Below are positions 44,971-52,904 of a stretch of DNA of 64,000 bases, one piece after another. This stretch comes from Brotonthovivens ammoniilytica (GTDB lineage Bacteria > Bacillota > Clostridia > Lachnospirales > Lachnospiraceae). Position 1 is the first letter of the stretch. Each line of letters opens with the position of its first letter. The DNA lies in assembly GCF_025566885.1 (NCBI RefSeq), contig NZ_JAOQJQ010000005.1:124001-188000 (forward strand), in the 5' to 3' direction. The notes under the pieces are model-generated. The model was not told where the DNA came from. It saw nothing but the letters and a program-made list of their open reading frames with translations, and searched no databases. A program made the position numbers and the translations under genes.

Positions 44971-45210
44971 ATGAGTCAGGCAAAAGTGGACCGATATAAA
45001 GAAGAGAAAAAGAACCGGAAGAAAATTATTAAAAAAGAAAAACGGAAAAAAACAGGACTGAAAATACTAGGCGTGCTCATCTGTGCAGCTTTCGCCGCCT
45101 GGATCGGTTTTTCCGGTTACAAGTATGTACAGGACAAAAAACCGGTAACCAAAACTGATATTAATCTGGATGCCACCCAGGATTATCTTAAAACGTTAAA
45201 TGAAAATTAA
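44971..45210 (+). CDS. Small basic single-pass membrane protein
   Basis: 79 residues: a Lys/Arg/Glu-rich N-terminal helix (1-28), one membrane helix (about 30-50), and a short external tail. ATG 44971 has AAAGGAG upstream, and a strong terminator follows, so it is a real single-gene unit. I do not recognise its function. Confidence 0.65.
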   Translation: MSQAKVDRYKEEKKNRKKIIKKEKRKKTGLKILGVLICAAFAAWIGFSGYKYVQDKKPVTKTDINLDATQDYLKTLNEN

Positions 45211-45235
45211 AACAGAATCTATTCCGTACTTACAG

Positions 45236-45269
45236 ACAGGGAGAAGCATAAAATTATGTTTCTCCCTGT
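45236..45269. terminator. Bidirectional terminator
   Basis: ACAGGGAGAA pairs with TTCTCCCTGT around a 14-base loop, between convergent genes. Confidence 0.8.
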
Positions 45270-45280
45270 TATTTTCCTGA

Positions 45281-45850
45281 TTATTTTTTGCTGTCATCAG
45301 ACTTTTGCGTCTGCTCACTGCCTGTTTTCTCATTTTCATCCTGAACGGACTCTGATTGTTCTTTGGATGCATTTCCGTCCGCACTTTTATCCTCACCGCC
45401 CTCTGATGGGTCAGAAGCATTTTCTCCCCTGGCCTTATCCAATGCATTATTTACCGCATTCAGCAGCATGGTGGCAGTATACTGGTTTTCTTCCGAATAT
45501 GTAATATCATCCAGCGATTGTTTTTCATAAATCTGCTGACTGATACTATCCATGGATGACTGCATCAAAGGATACATAGTTGCCACGGATTCATCCAGAT
45601 TTACAAAGGAAACAGCGTTGATATGATTTTCATCTACTACTACCTGGACATCAATTGTCTGCCCCTGAAATTGTATAGAAGAAGTATATACTCCCGCTGT
45701 ATATGCAGCCGTCTCTTCCGCCTCTTTATCTTTTCCCGGCCGGAACATAAATACCAGCAGCAGGATCAGTACAATCGCCAGAACAATAAAAACCAGCGTA
45801 TAGATTAACTCTTTCATCCGAAATACAACAATTTTTGTTTTTCCACTCAA
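45281..45850 (-). CDS. Membrane-anchored protein with FMN-binding-like domain
   Basis: 189 residues. A single N-terminal membrane helix (about 14-37) is followed by an extracellular domain (about 48-140) whose pattern (AGVYTSSIQFQGQTIDVQVVVDE, then INAVSFVN) resembles the FMN_bind fold. The Ser/Thr used for covalent flavin attachment is not evident. A disordered Asp/Glu/Ser-rich tail of 50 residues ends it. The start is TTG with GGAGGGAG upstream; an ATG at codon 12 is the alternative. Function unknown. Confidence 0.6.
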   Translation of the reverse strand: MSGKTKIVVFRMKELIYTLVFIVLAIVLILLLVFMFRPGKDKEAEETAAYTAGVYTSSIQFQGQTIDVQVVVDENHINAVSFVNLDESVATMYPLMQSSMDSISQQIYEKQSLDDITYSEENQYTATMLLNAVNNALDKARGENASDPSEGGEDKSADGNASKEQSESVQDENEKTGSEQTQKSDDSKK

Positions 45851-45967
45851 AGTATATCTCCCTCCTCAAACCACACTTTGTAAATCATATGAAAGAATTT
45901 AAAAAATATGACTGAAAATCTCAGAAAACAATTTTTTTAAGTTTTTTTAAGTTTGTAAAATTCCTTG

Positions 45968-45996
45968 TTGACAACTTCTGATTCTTACGGTATATT
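45968..45996 (+). promoter_or_regulatory. Promoter of tRNA-Gly copy 1
   Basis: TTGACA (45968-45973), a 17-base spacer and TATATT (45991-45996). Confidence 0.75.
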
Positions 45997-46028
45997 ATTA
46001 CCTGTGCTTAACACAAGTTAAGCTGTAT

Positions 46029-46101
46029 GCGCGAGTGGCTCAGTTGGTGGAGCACGACCTTGCCAAGGTCGGGGTCGCGGGTTCGAGTCCCGTCTCGCGC
46101 T
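46029..46101 (+). tRNA. tRNA-Gly (anticodon GCC), copy 1
   Basis: Acceptor GCGCGAG/CTCGCGC, anticodon stem CGACC/GGTCG with loop TTGCCAA, T-loop GTTCGAGT, discriminator T. 73 nt, no encoded CCA. Identical to the copy at 58004-58076. Confidence 0.95.
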
Positions 46102-46250
46102 TTTTTGATGTCCGGATGTAGTATCCGGCATTTCTTTTTTATCAGGACGTTTTACGTTTTCCTTTTTGTTTTCCCGGAGCATCCTTTGCATAATCAAAGC
46201 TGCAATGGGTAACCTAACGTTATGTAATACCCACAGAAAGGAGAACAGCC

Positions 46251-46436
46251 ATGACTGTAACCATTGAAGAAGGATGTATCGGATGCGGACTGTGTGCAGG
46301 CACATGTCCAGCAGTTTTTGAAATGGGTGACGACGGACTTGCCCGCGTGCATACACAGCCGTCAGCTTCTGAGGAAGACGACACTCAGACTGCCGCAGAC
46401 GGATGTCCGGTGAGCGTAATCCATACCGAAGGTTAA
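46251..46436 (+). CDS. Small single-cluster ferredoxin
   Basis: 61 residues with CIGCGLCAGTCPAVF (cluster cysteines 9, 12, 15 and 19-like spacing) and a last Cys in DGCPVSVIH. It fits a monocluster 4Fe-4S ferredoxin carrying electrons in the cytoplasm. GAAAGGAG precedes ATG 46251. A hairpin (ATGACTG/CAGTCAT, 46448-46477) after the stop separates it from the next gene. Confidence 0.88.
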   Translation: MTVTIEEGCIGCGLCAGTCPAVFEMGDDGLARVHTQPSASEEDDTQTAADGCPVSVIHTEG

Positions 46437-46447
46437 ATGATGCCTCA

Positions 46448-46477
46448 GATGACTGTCCTGAAATGTCCAGGGCAGTC
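46448..46477 (+). terminator. Hairpin after the ferredoxin gene
   Basis: ATGACTGTCCT pairs with AGGGCAGTCAT. No T-run follows, so read-through into the next gene is likely. Confidence 0.45.
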
Positions 46478-46530
46478 ATGTTGCAAAAGCGACCCGCCGC
46501 AGGCGGACAAAGAGAAAGGAAACATACTAT

Positions 46531-47190
46531 ATGTCCAAAAAAGAATATCTGAAACGATACCTGTTTTTCTTCTTAGGTCTGTACATATTAGCCTTTGGCA
46601 TCGCACTGTCGGCAAAGGCCAGTCTTGGCACCTCCCCGGTAGCCAGTATTCCCTACGTTTTAAGTCTCACCCTGCCGTTTACCATGGGACAGCTCACGAT
46701 TGTCATACAATCTGTTTATATTCTGATTGAAATCCTGATCTTAAGAAAAAATTTTCGTCCCTTTCAGCTGCTCCAGCTGGGCGTTGTTCTATTATTTGGC
46801 TGGTTCAATGATTTATCACTTACCATTCTTTCCGGAGTTTCACCTGATCACTATGCCGTACAGTGGTTTCTCTGCCTTCTCAGTACGTTTATTATCGGGT
46901 TTGGGGTCAGCATGGAAATCCGCTCCGGCGTTCTGACTCTGGCTGTTGATGGTCTTGTGCTGACAATCTCTAAAGTATTACAGGCAGAATTTGGAAAAGT
47001 CAAGACGATCTTTGACTGCTGCCAGGTGGCCATTGCTGTAATTTGTTCTTTCGTAATTTCTCATAAACTTATGGGTGTCCGGGAAGGAACCGTTGCAGCT
47101 GCTATTCTGGTGGGGATGACTATCAAATTATATAATAAGAAATTAAATCGTTTTTATGAACGAATCGGGCTGGTTCCTGTACAAAAATAA
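46531..47190 (+). CDS. YczE/YyaS-family integral membrane protein
   Basis: 219 residues with five or six membrane helices. GIALSAKASLGTSPVASIPYVLS near the N-terminus and VLTLAVDGLVLTISKV are the family signatures. Its transport or regulatory role is not established. A GAAAGGA-type ribosome site precedes ATG 46531. Confidence 0.8.
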   Translation: MSKKEYLKRYLFFFLGLYILAFGIALSAKASLGTSPVASIPYVLSLTLPFTMGQLTIVIQSVYILIEILILRKNFRPFQLLQLGVVLLFGWFNDLSLTILSGVSPDHYAVQWFLCLLSTFIIGFGVSMEIRSGVLTLAVDGLVLTISKVLQAEFGKVKTIFDCCQVAIAVICSFVISHKLMGVREGTVAAAILVGMTIKLYNKKLNRFYERIGLVPVQK

Positions 47191-47227
47191 AACCGGCCTG
47201 ACCATAAAAACTATCTGAAAAATCTTT

Positions 47228-47671
47228 TTACATGTCTTCTAACAGCGCTCTTGCTCTGCTGTATTTTTCTGCCCACCAGTCTTTTTTCTCCTGGGGAATT
47301 CCATCATCCTTTGAAAATCTGGTAACATCGCTGTTGTGGGCCAGATCCGCCAGTTTAACCGCCCTGGCTGCAGGATTCTTTTTTATTTCTGCAACGTAAT
47401 CCATATATGGAACGCCTTTTTCATGGGTCAAAAGTCCCACTGCTTCCAGCACCTGATCTGAAAATCCCATGTCCTTTAAGTCCTCCAGCGTATAACCGCT
47501 GTCCTCCACCACATCATGGAGCAGCGCCACAGCCACCGTCACCTCACCCTCCATCTGTTCTGCCAGATAAAAGGGATGAAATACATAGGGCATCCCTGTT
47601 TGATCTGTCTGATCTTTGTGCGCCTCAAAGCAGAGCTTTAACGCCTTTTTTGTCATATCTGTGTAAATCAT
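47228..47671 (-). CDS. Small HD-domain hydrolase (MESH1/SpoT-like)
   Basis: 147 residues, a stand-alone HD domain related to the hydrolase part of RelA/SpoT. Metal-site residues are visible: His32 (FHPF), His52-Asp53 (LLHDVVED) and the Asp in KLADLAHN. It may hydrolyse (p)ppGpp or another nucleotide. There is no synthetase domain. ATG 47671 has GGGAGG upstream. Confidence 0.78.
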   Translation of the reverse strand: MIYTDMTKKALKLCFEAHKDQTDQTGMPYVFHPFYLAEQMEGEVTVAVALLHDVVEDSGYTLEDLKDMGFSDQVLEAVGLLTHEKGVPYMDYVAEIKKNPAARAVKLADLAHNSDVTRFSKDDGIPQEKKDWWAEKYSRARALLEDM

Positions 47672-47696
47672 ACTCTTCCTCCCGTACAAATTAAAA

Positions 47697-47719
47697 CGGC
47701 ACAACCAGAAATTGTGCCG
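47697..47719 (-). terminator. Terminator of the S1-domain gene
   Basis: CGGCACAA pairs with TTGTGCCG; TTTTAATTT follows on the minus strand. Confidence 0.8.
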
Positions 47720-47728
47720 CTTTTCATC

Positions 47729-48460
47729 TTAGATATGTAGATTTTTAAACAAGTCACCCAGTGAAGTACCGATCTCCTCTGATTTTGGAATCTGAACTTT
47801 CACTTCCTCTTCCTGCTCCTTCTCTTCCATCAGAGTCCTCATGCTAAGCCCCAGTTTTCCATCCTGATTTTTAATAACCTTGACAGTAACTTTTTGTCCC
47901 TCTTCAAGGACCGCCCCGGGATGCTTAATTCTCTGAGTACTGATCTGGGATACATGAAGCAGACCGCTGATATCGTCTCCAAGATCAACAAAAGCTCCAT
48001 AGGTCTGCAGGGAATCTACTGTTCCTTCCAGCACTGCTCCCACCTTAATATCCGCAATTTTTTTCTTTCTTGCATCCGCTGCTTCCTCCCGGAGGATTTC
48101 CCGTGCAGAAAGCACCAGCTTATTTTTTTCCTGGTCTGCATTGATAACTTTCACACGCACCTCACGGCCCAGCCATGGATTGGTATCTTCCACCGGTTTT
48201 AAATCCAGACGGGATGCCGGAATAAATCCTCTGATGCCTTCCACCAGAGCAATCACTCCTTTATTGACAATTCCTGAAACGGTCACTGTGAGAATCTCTT
48301 TTTTCTCCAGATATTCCTGAATTTTCTGCCATGCAAGTAAGGTATCGGTATCATATTCACCGTCTCCCATTACTTTATAAGATTCCTCAAGCTCTGTTGA
48401 AAAATCATCCATTGTTTCTTTTTGTGCCATTTCGGCTGCTGTTTTAACTTCTTCTGCCAT
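47729..48460 (-). CDS. Two-domain S1 RNA-binding protein (RpsA-like)
   Basis: 243 residues with two S1 domains, at about 60-130 (VSGIVNKGVIALVEGIRGFIPAS) and 147-217 (GAVLEGTVDSLQTYGAFVDLG, SGLLHVSQIS), between acidic, helical ends. It is much shorter than the 6-domain ribosomal protein S1 of Proteobacteria. Such short forms in Clostridia probably bind mRNA or ribosomes. Single-gene unit. Confidence 0.85.
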   Translation of the reverse strand: MAEEVKTAAEMAQKETMDDFSTELEESYKVMGDGEYDTDTLLAWQKIQEYLEKKEILTVTVSGIVNKGVIALVEGIRGFIPASRLDLKPVEDTNPWLGREVRVKVINADQEKNKLVLSAREILREEAADARKKKIADIKVGAVLEGTVDSLQTYGAFVDLGDDISGLLHVSQISTQRIKHPGAVLEEGQKVTVKVIKNQDGKLGLSMRTLMEEKEQEEEVKVQIPKSEEIGTSLGDLFKNLHI

Positions 48461-48674
48461 TCCTGTTTCCTATCCTTTCCGTCAGACATACGCTTATTAT
48501 AACTTCTAAAATCGCAAAATAAAAGAAATCTTTCCTAAACTTTTTGTAAACACCCGGATGTTTTTTGAAAAACAGACTGAAATCTTTCACTCTTCCCAAC
48601 AGATATCCAGATATTTTCAGAATGCTTTCGTATTTTTTTTCATACATATCCTAAATTGTCAGATTTCCGTCCAT

Positions 48675-48703
48675 TTTACAATTGAATATATTGTTACTAT
48701 ATA
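48675..48703 (+). promoter_or_regulatory. Possible promoter and long leader of the antiporter operon
   Basis: TTTACA (48675-48680), a 17-base spacer and TATATA (48698-48703). The start at 48902 would leave a leader of about 190 bases. I see no gene in 48461-48901 and cannot match the leader to a known riboswitch; it contains only short, weak hairpins. Confidence 0.4.
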
Positions 48704-48901
48704 GTCTATACTGGTATACATGCAGAAAAAACCAATTAGTTTCTTATGACGGCAGACATGCCGAGCACCTTTTTCTGAAAAAACAGATTCTTAACTGTTC
48801 TTATCTGACAGATATGCCAGTGAAGAACATATATAAATCCAGAACACAAATTCAACCGGACATAAAATGTCTGAAACATATCAAAAACATGGGGGATACA
48901 T

Positions 48902-49498
48902 ATGAAAAAAAGATTATATCTGGACGATAAGGACGTCGTTGGAAACCCGGTCTGTCATTATGCCAGGTTTTCTATTTACCTGTTCATATTCTGGCTTTTA
49001 ATCAGTGGATCTTTGCATCTGAAATTTTTGATTATCGGTATCATTGCATCACTTACTGTAGCCTGGGTATGTACACCGCTTTTTATGATCCGCAATCAGT
49101 CGCAGACGAAAAAATATTTTGCTCTGGCAGTACCGCTGCCCGGTCTTGCCGTCTACCTGATCTGGCTTTTAAAAGAACTGATTTTGTCTAACATTGATGT
49201 GGCAAAGGCTGTTCTGAAAAAAAGTCTTCCGATTACTCCGGAGGTCATCCGGTTTCAGGTAAAATACGATAATCCGCTGGCCATCACACTGCTGGCCAAT
49301 TCCATCACCCTTACGCCGGGTACTCTGACGTTAAATGTAACCGCCGATGGGATTTTTGAGATTCATTCCCTGACGCCTGCAGCATCTGAAGGAATCAAAA
49401 GCGGCAGCATGGCCAAAAAAGTTGCCCGTCTTTTACGGGAACCGGATTATTTCACCGTTATTTCAGAAGGAGGGACTCTATGCACACCATCTACCTGA
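48902..49498 (+). CDS. mnhE: Multisubunit cation/H+ antiporter subunit MnhE/MrpE (MbhA-like)
   Basis: 198 residues with three N-terminal membrane helices and the MrpE signature PLAITLLANSITLTPGTLTLN, followed by a small soluble domain. First gene of an eleven-gene operon. Its stop lies inside the next gene (19-base overlap), showing coupling. MrpE supports assembly of the antiporter in the membrane. Confidence 0.93.
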   Translation: MKKRLYLDDKDVVGNPVCHYARFSIYLFIFWLLISGSLHLKFLIIGIIASLTVAWVCTPLFMIRNQSQTKKYFALAVPLPGLAVYLIWLLKELILSNIDVAKAVLKKSLPITPEVIRFQVKYDNPLAITLLANSITLTPGTLTLNVTADGIFEIHSLTPAASEGIKSGSMAKKVARLLREPDYFTVISEGGTLCTPST

Positions 49499-49740
49499 TT
49501 ATTATGGCCGTCTTACTGTTCATTATTTTTCTGATGGTCATTAAAATGATCAAAGGCCCTTCCATATATGACCGTATGAACGGACTTTCTGTTATCGGCG
49601 CTAATGTTGTGATTCTGCTTGTTCTGTACGGCTTTTTAGACGGCCGGCCGGAAATGTTTATTGATATCGCCATTGCATACGGAATCCTCGGCTTTGTAAC
49701 TAACATCATTGTAGCAAAATATCTGGGAGGGAAAAAATAA
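49480..49740 (+). CDS. mnhF: Antiporter subunit MnhF/MrpF (MbhB-like)
   Basis: 86 residues with three membrane helices and the family motif IKGPSIYDRMNGLSVIGANVV. It overlaps mnhE by 19 bases and mnhG by one base. Confidence 0.93.
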   Translation: MHTIYLIIMAVLLFIIFLMVIKMIKGPSIYDRMNGLSVIGANVVILLVLYGFLDGRPEMFIDIAIAYGILGFVTNIIVAKYLGGKK

Positions 49741-50078
49741 TGCTTACTGTTCGCGAAATCATTTCCGCCTGTTTTCTTTTTGCAGGTTTGTTTTTCTGTG
49801 TTATCACAAGCATCGGGATCAGCCGGCTTCCGGACTTTTACTCCCGGTGTCATACATCCGGCAACAGCGAGACCATCGGTCTTTTGCTGACCTGTACCGG
49901 TTTTATTATCAACACGGGATTTCATATTTTATCTGTTAAAATTGCTATTTTATTTATACTTGTCTGTATATGTAATCCCATTGGAACGCATATCCTGGCA
50001 AGAACCGCTTATCAGACCGGTTATAAAATGTCGGTTAGCAGCAGAAAGGAGGCGGACCATGCAGATTCTAATCATTGA
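49740..50078 (+). CDS. mnhG: Antiporter subunit MnhG/MrpG (MbhC-like)
   Basis: 112 residues with three membrane helices and the motif ISRLPDFYSRCHTSGNSETIG. Start overlaps the mnhF stop by one base; the end overlaps the next gene by 20 bases. Confidence 0.93.
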   Translation: MLTVREIISACFLFAGLFFCVITSIGISRLPDFYSRCHTSGNSETIGLLLTCTGFIINTGFHILSVKIAILFILVCICNPIGTHILARTAYQTGYKMSVSSRKEADHADSNH

Positions 50079-50304
50079 AGCAGTTTTACTTCTGTTTCTG
50101 ATTTTTATTACCATTGCTATTATATTTGACCCGGATTTATTTGCATGCACACTTTTATTCTGCGCCTTCAGCTTTTGTGCAGTACTTACATATCTGATCT
50201 TCGGTTCTCCTGACGTTGCCTTCACAGAAGCGGTCATTGGTACTATGTCTACCGTATTTTTTGCCGTTGCTCTGAAAAAAGTGGACAGGTGGTGTAAAAA
50301 ATGA
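50059..50304 (+). CDS. DUF4040/MbhD-like antiporter subunit (MrpA C-terminal piece)
   Basis: 81 residues with three membrane helices and the signature FGSPDVAFTEAVIGTMSTVFF, which corresponds to the C-terminal part of MrpA and to MbhD of archaeal membrane-bound hydrogenase. ATG 50059 has AAAGGAGG upstream. It overlaps both neighbours by a few bases. Confidence 0.88.
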   Translation: MQILIIEAVLLLFLIFITIAIIFDPDLFACTLLFCAFSFCAVLTYLIFGSPDVAFTEAVIGTMSTVFFAVALKKVDRWCKK

Positions 50305-50597
50305 GACAAAAAATTGTAACCTTTCTTGTACTTGCGTTTATGACTGCCGCATTTTGTCTTGGTTCTAAATACCTTCCGGCAATCGGCGATAAGGATTCTG
50401 CTCCAAACTCGCATGTATCCAATTATTATATTGAAAACAGCAAAAAAGATACCGGAGCAGATAATATCGTATCCGGAACCCTGGCGGATTACAGGGGCTT
50501 TGATACCATGCTGGAAACCTCCGTTATGTTTGTATCAGGTCTGGTTGTTACTTTAATTCTGGTCAGTGAAAAGAAAAAGGGGGACAAGAAAAAATGA
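50301..50597 (+). CDS. MbhE-like antiporter subunit
   Basis: 98 residues. A signal-like N-terminal helix, an external loop and a second helix after ADYRGFDTMLETSVMFVSGLVV, the hallmark shared by MbhE and the extreme C-terminus of MrpA. Overlaps the previous and next genes by four bases each. Confidence 0.85.
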   Translation: MRQKIVTFLVLAFMTAAFCLGSKYLPAIGDKDSAPNSHVSNYYIENSKKDTGADNIVSGTLADYRGFDTMLETSVMFVSGLVVTLILVSEKKKGDKKK

Positions 50598-51040
50598 AAA
50601 AACGATTTGGCGGAACGATCCTGGATATTTCCACACGTCTGATTATTCCTTTTTCCATGATGTATGCCATCTATGTGCTGGCAGCCGGCGAGCTGGGCCC
50701 CGGCGGCGGCTTTCAGGCGGGAGCTGTCCTGGCCCTTGGAATTGTTTTCTCCCGGCTGGTAAAAGGGAAAAATTCCTTTTTCAGCATCAGCGGCACTACT
50801 GCTGCAGGCATTGCCGGGCTGGGAGCTTTTCTATACTGTTTTACCGGATGGCTGACCTTTTCTAACGGCGGACAGTTTCTGGAATACGGACATCTTCCTT
50901 TTAAATGGCTGGATTATGTACATCTGCATGAACTTGGTATCTTCCTGATCGAAGCAGGGGTTACTATCTGCGTTATGATGACAATTACCACCATTCTAGA
51001 AGCGTTACTAAAGAGAGAGGATTTTGAGGATCATGATTGA
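50594..51040 (+). CDS. mnhB: Antiporter subunit MnhB/MrpB (MbhF-like)
   Basis: 148 residues with four membrane helices. The motif ELGPGGGFQAGAVLALG is diagnostic. The end overlaps mnhC by eight bases. Confidence 0.92.
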   Translation: MKKRFGGTILDISTRLIIPFSMMYAIYVLAAGELGPGGGFQAGAVLALGIVFSRLVKGKNSFFSISGTTAAGIAGLGAFLYCFTGWLTFSNGGQFLEYGHLPFKWLDYVHLHELGIFLIEAGVTICVMMTITTILEALLKREDFEDHD

Positions 51041-51401
51041 TACATTAAATACATTTCTTGCATCCCGGGGGATTTACTGCCTTGTTTTTATCCTGTTTTT
51101 CCTGGGTGTTTACGGCATGATCAGCTGTAAAAACTATATGAAAAAAATGATGTGCATGAATATTATGCAGATTGCCGTCATCCTGTTTTTTCTCTGCTTT
51201 TCAGAGAAACTTGGAGCAATGATTCCTGTTCTAGACGGTGTCACCTCCAACGCTGACGCCTATTCAAACCCGCTGCCCCACGCACTGATGCTGACGGCAA
51301 TTGTTGTAAGCTTAGGCACCACAGGCGTAGCTTTAGCACTTCTTATGCGATTAAAAGAAAGCTATGGTTCCGTGGAAGAAGATGAAATTTTACGGAGGTA
51401 A
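51033..51401 (+). CDS. mnhC: Antiporter subunit MnhC/MrpC (NuoK-like, MbhG-like)
   Basis: 122 residues with three membrane helices, homologous to NuoK of complex I. PLPHALMLTAIVVSLGTTGVALAL is the family motif. I chose ATG 51033; a TTG nine bases upstream is possible. Confidence 0.92.
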   Translation: MIDTLNTFLASRGIYCLVFILFFLGVYGMISCKNYMKKMMCMNIMQIAVILFFLCFSEKLGAMIPVLDGVTSNADAYSNPLPHALMLTAIVVSLGTTGVALALLMRLKESYGSVEEDEILRR

Positions 51402-51407
51402 CTGCAA

Positions 51408-52904
51408 ATGGTTCTGACAACACATCTGCCGGTTCTGATTGTGCTTTTGCCACTGTCTGCCGCCCTTTTATGCACTTTTTTAAGCAAGATCATGGGGCAG
51501 CTTGGAAAAATCCTTGTCATTGCTTCACTGGCAGCTTCTTTTCTTTGTTCCGCCGGCCTTTTATACCAGGTATTTCAAACCGGTGAACATACGATACATT
51601 ATTATATGGGCAACTGGGCCCCGCCTATCGGCATTGAATTTGTCATTGACCCGTTAAACGGCATCCTGACAGTTTTTCTCACCTTTATTGCTTTGTGTAC
51701 TTCTGTCTACTGTATCTGCTTTGTGCAGAATAAAAGCTTTATTCAGTCCGGCGGCTTTTACGCCCTTCTTGGACTTTTAACCGTGGGTCTGTGCGGTATG
51801 ACATTAACCGGTGACGTTTTTAACCTGTATGTATTTCTGGAGGTTTCCTCACTATCCTGTTACGGGCTTGTGGCTATGGGGGGCAAACGTTCTGTGCTGG
51901 CAGCATTTCGATATCTGCTGATTGGAACTATCGGCGCATCCTTTTACCTGATGGCCATCGGACTTTTATATGCTCTGACAGGTACTTTGAATATGGCCGA
52001 TATGGCGGCACTGCTTCAGGGACAGATGCATTCACCTTTGGTGATTTTAGCCTGCGCCTGTCTGGTAGGGGCATTCGGAATCAAAATGGCGATTTTCCCC
52101 TTCCATATCTGGCAGCCGGACGCATATTCCTATGCACATCCCGGAGCATCTGCCCTGATCTCCGGCGCTATGAGTAAGGTTCCGGCCTTTGCTATGATCC
52201 GCTTTTTCTTCTTTATCTTTGGCATCCGCCACTGGATTATCGAAGACGTCACGGAAATTCTCGGCATTCTGGGTGCCGTGGGCATGATTTTCGGCTCCCT
52301 GATGGCAATCAGGCAGACAGATTTCAGACGTATGCTGGCTTACTCTAGTGTAGCCCAGCTTGGATATGTAGCTCTTGGTATTGGAATCGGCAATCTTTAC
52401 GGCGTCACCGGCTCCTTCCTTCATATATTGAATCACATTTTTATGAAGGGAGGACTGTTCCTGATTATCGGAGCTATCCAGTACCGTTTCGGAATTGTGG
52501 ATATCCGCCACTTCGGCCAGTTACATAAAAAAATGCCTGTGACCTGTTTTTCGCTGGTAATCGCCTCTCTGGCTATGGTAGGTATTCCTCCTGCCGGCGG
52601 TTTTTTCAGCAAGTGGTATCTCCTTACCGGAGCCATGGACCGGCAGCTGTACATCTATATGTTTGTCCTGATTGCCAGCAGCCTGTTAAATGCCGTTTAT
52701 TTCCTGAGAGTTCTGGAAAAAATCTTTATTTCTCCGGCATCTGCGGAATTATCAGAAAAAGGAAAGGTTCCAAAGCATCTAGAACTGCCTCTTACTATGC
52801 TGATTCCGCTTCTGATCTTCGGCATTGGAAATATTGCTATGGGTATCTTAAACAGCGGCATTACTTCTAACCTTATATTACCAACATTACAGGGGGTATT
52901 TTAA
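51408..52904 (+). CDS. mnhD: Proton-conducting antiporter subunit 1 (MnhD/NuoL-M-N family)
   Basis: 498 residues with about 14 membrane helices. Key residues of the family are present: Glu in NLYVFLEVSSLS (TM5), Lys in FGIKMAIFPFHIW (TM7), Lys in GAMSKVPAFA (TM8) and Lys in HIFMKGGLFL (TM12). It should therefore be proton/cation-competent. It starts six bases after mnhC and ends where the next antiporter gene begins. Confidence 0.93.
   Translation: MVLTTHLPVLIVLLPLSAALLCTFLSKIMGQLGKILVIASLAASFLCSAGLLYQVFQTGEHTIHYYMGNWAPPIGIEFVIDPLNGILTVFLTFIALCTSVYCICFVQNKSFIQSGGFYALLGLLTVGLCGMTLTGDVFNLYVFLEVSSLSCYGLVAMGGKRSVLAAFRYLLIGTIGASFYLMAIGLLYALTGTLNMADMAALLQGQMHSPLVILACACLVGAFGIKMAIFPFHIWQPDAYSYAHPGASALISGAMSKVPAFAMIRFFFFIFGIRHWIIEDVTEILGILGAVGMIFGSLMAIRQTDFRRMLAYSSVAQLGYVALGIGIGNLYGVTGSFLHILNHIFMKGGLFLIIGAIQYRFGIVDIRHFGQLHKKMPVTCFSLVIASLAMVGIPPAGGFFSKWYLLTGAMDRQLYIYMFVLIASSLLNAVYFLRVLEKIFISPASAELSEKGKVPKHLELPLTMLIPLLIFGIGNIAMGILNSGITSNLILPTLQGVF

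Noticed and set aside
46018..46479. Open frame on the minus strand over tRNA-Gly copy 1 and the ferredoxin gene
   Set aside because: Antisense to a tRNA and to a clear ferredoxin; no support of its own.
48704..48901. Possible Na+ or other riboswitch in the antiporter leader
   Set aside because: A long leader exists, but no conserved riboswitch core could be recognised by eye; needs a covariance search.
48444..48930. Short open frames in the gene-free stretch before mnhE
   Set aside because: No ribosome binding site or recognizable composition; more likely leader and spacer of the antiporter operon.
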